NCBI GenBank assembly: GCA_029857855.1
Contig: JAOUGG010000220.1
Span: 1-5,690 of the forward strand
Length of the DNA stretch: 5,690 bases
Direction of reading: 5' to 3'
Source of the DNA: Acidimicrobiia bacterium
GTDB lineage: Bacteria > Actinomycetota > Acidimicrobiia > Acidimicrobiales > SZUA-35
The notes below the pieces were generated by a model. That model saw only the letters and a program-made list of their open reading frames with translations, was not told the origin of the DNA and searched no databases. Of the stretch, positions 5,132 through 5,690 are shown piece after piece; positions within the stretch are counted from its first letter, which is position 1; each line of letters opens with the position of its first letter. A program made the position numbers and the translations under genes.

Positions 5132-5690
5132 CTACCTGAAGACCCATTCGATGGTCTCGCCGCGCCGCGGAAAGGCGATGTAGTCCACCACGTCCCAGAT
5201 GAGCCGCTGGGGTGGTCGGTCACCCGGGACTTCGAACACAATGACTCCGTCGCCTGTGGCCCCGGCACGAATCGATCCAGGTCCCGGGACCCCGTCGACG
5301 CCTACCAGCGCCGGCGTGTGTAGCTCACCGTTTGCATCTTCGAGCCGGAATGATGATGCGACGATGGGAACGGTTTCTCCCGCGCCGCGGCGATTGATAA
5401 TCGAAATGGTGAAGGCCAAATAGCGCGCATCATCATCGGCACGGAACAGCCCAAGTTCTCCGTCGGCTGGGTCGTCCACCGCTTCCAGTCGCATCGCTCC
5501 GGACTCGACGATCGCAGCCGATGTCGTTTCGCTTGTACTGAGCTCGGCATAGGAGACATCGTTGATCACATGCGTGCCGGTGAAACCGATGATGAACACC
5601 AAGAACCCGACAATCGCGCTCGCAGGTATCAGCCCGATGACCGCCGAGACCCGATAAGCCCGGCGACTCGACCTACCGGTGCCGGCGGCC
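5132..5690 (-). CDS. Membrane-anchored protein with a DUF4352-like extracytoplasmic domain, 5' partial
   Basis: The frame is open from the right edge to a TAG at 5134-5132 and gives 185 visible residues. A TTG at 5602 could be taken for the start, but the same frame continues upstream to the edge with good composition. It includes a basic stretch (GRSSRRAYR), then a membrane helix across 5647-5580 (VIGLIPASAIVGFLVFIIGF). The true start therefore lies outside the window. The rest is predicted to face outward and rich in beta strands: RYLAFTISIINRRG, VPIVASSFRLEDANGELH, GSIRAGATGDGVIVFEVPG, ending GETIEWVFR. The sequence N-helix, Ser/Thr-rich linker, then a strand pattern with ..v.v.i.N and G.GVIVFEVP, resembles lipoprotein or membrane-anchored DUF4352 proteins, whose function is generally unknown. 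It ends 132 bases before the hydrolase start, so cotranscription is possible but not shown. Confidence 0.65.
   Translation of the reverse strand, partial: AAGTGRSSRRAYRVSAVIGLIPASAIVGFLVFIIGFTGTHVINDVSYAELSTSETTSAAIVESGAMRLEAVDDPADGELGLFRADDDARYLAFTISIINRRGAGETVPIVASSFRLEDANGELHTPALVGVDGVPGPGSIRAGATGDGVIVFEVPGDRPPQRLIWDVVDYIAFPRRGETIEWVFR

Noticed and set aside
5037..5147. Minus-strand 36-codon frame ending PELELIVALRISRARTKGLE
   Set aside because: The codon use is good and it lies just upstream of the hydrolase, but it overlaps the end of the anchored protein, has no ribosome binding site that I can see and matches no known family. It could be a scrap of another gene or chance.
1..5690. CRISPR array, tandem repeats, tRNA or rRNA genes, toxin-antitoxin pair or defence system
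   Set aside because: I read both strands by eye and saw no spaced direct repeats, no tRNA-like cloverleaf and no gene pair of such a kind.

Overview
The window is GC-rich bacterial DNA, judged by eye at above 60% GC, with strong G/C preference at third codon positions in the convincing genes. An actinobacterium or a similar high-GC group is the likeliest source, but no marker gene fixes the lineage. It reads as a decayed accessory region. One full-length enzyme gene lies among gene fragments and remnants of mobile elements.

Left part (1-1350). The window opens with the 3' end of a small CxxC protein (2-100). A stretch with no recognisable gene follows, then a 70-residue protein with two predicted membrane helices (434-646). 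From about 735 to 1157 there are scraps of mobile DNA: a piece of an IS30-type transposase on the minus strand, and the C-terminal end of a serine recombinase on the plus strand with an internal stop. I see nothing convincing in 1158-1352.

Right part (1353-5690, all minus strand). Read in the direction of transcription, the order is: (a) a membrane-anchored protein resembling the DUF4352 type, whose start lies outside the window; (b) the front three quarters of an alpha/beta hydrolase, fused in frame to (c) the middle of a dimethylglycine/sarcosine dehydrogenase-type flavoenzyme; this second part then shifts frame through an apparent 2-base deletion; (d) an apparently complete PLP-dependent decarboxylase of the glutamate/cysteine-sulfinate decarboxylase type, 499 residues; (e) after 10 bases, the first quarter of a histidinol-dehydrogenase-family protein (closest in feel to sulfopropanediol dehydrogenase HpsN), with a 1-base frameshift near its start and an abrupt end; (f) a hydrophobic fragment in another frame.

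One frame stays open from 5032 to 1943, through parts b, c and d. An automatic caller would probably report a single 1029-residue protein. The evidence favours a fortuitous fusion: the decarboxylase has its own start and ribosome binding site, the hydrolase lacks its C-terminal catalytic residues, and the flavoenzyme lacks its FAD-binding N-terminus.

The original arrangement was probably a co-directional operon for amino-acid or amine (possibly organosulfonate) catabolism. Only the decarboxylase still looks functional. Real decay in the organism and errors in a draft or metagenomic assembly cannot be told apart from this sequence. I found no CRISPR array, tRNA, rRNA or convincing new biological system.
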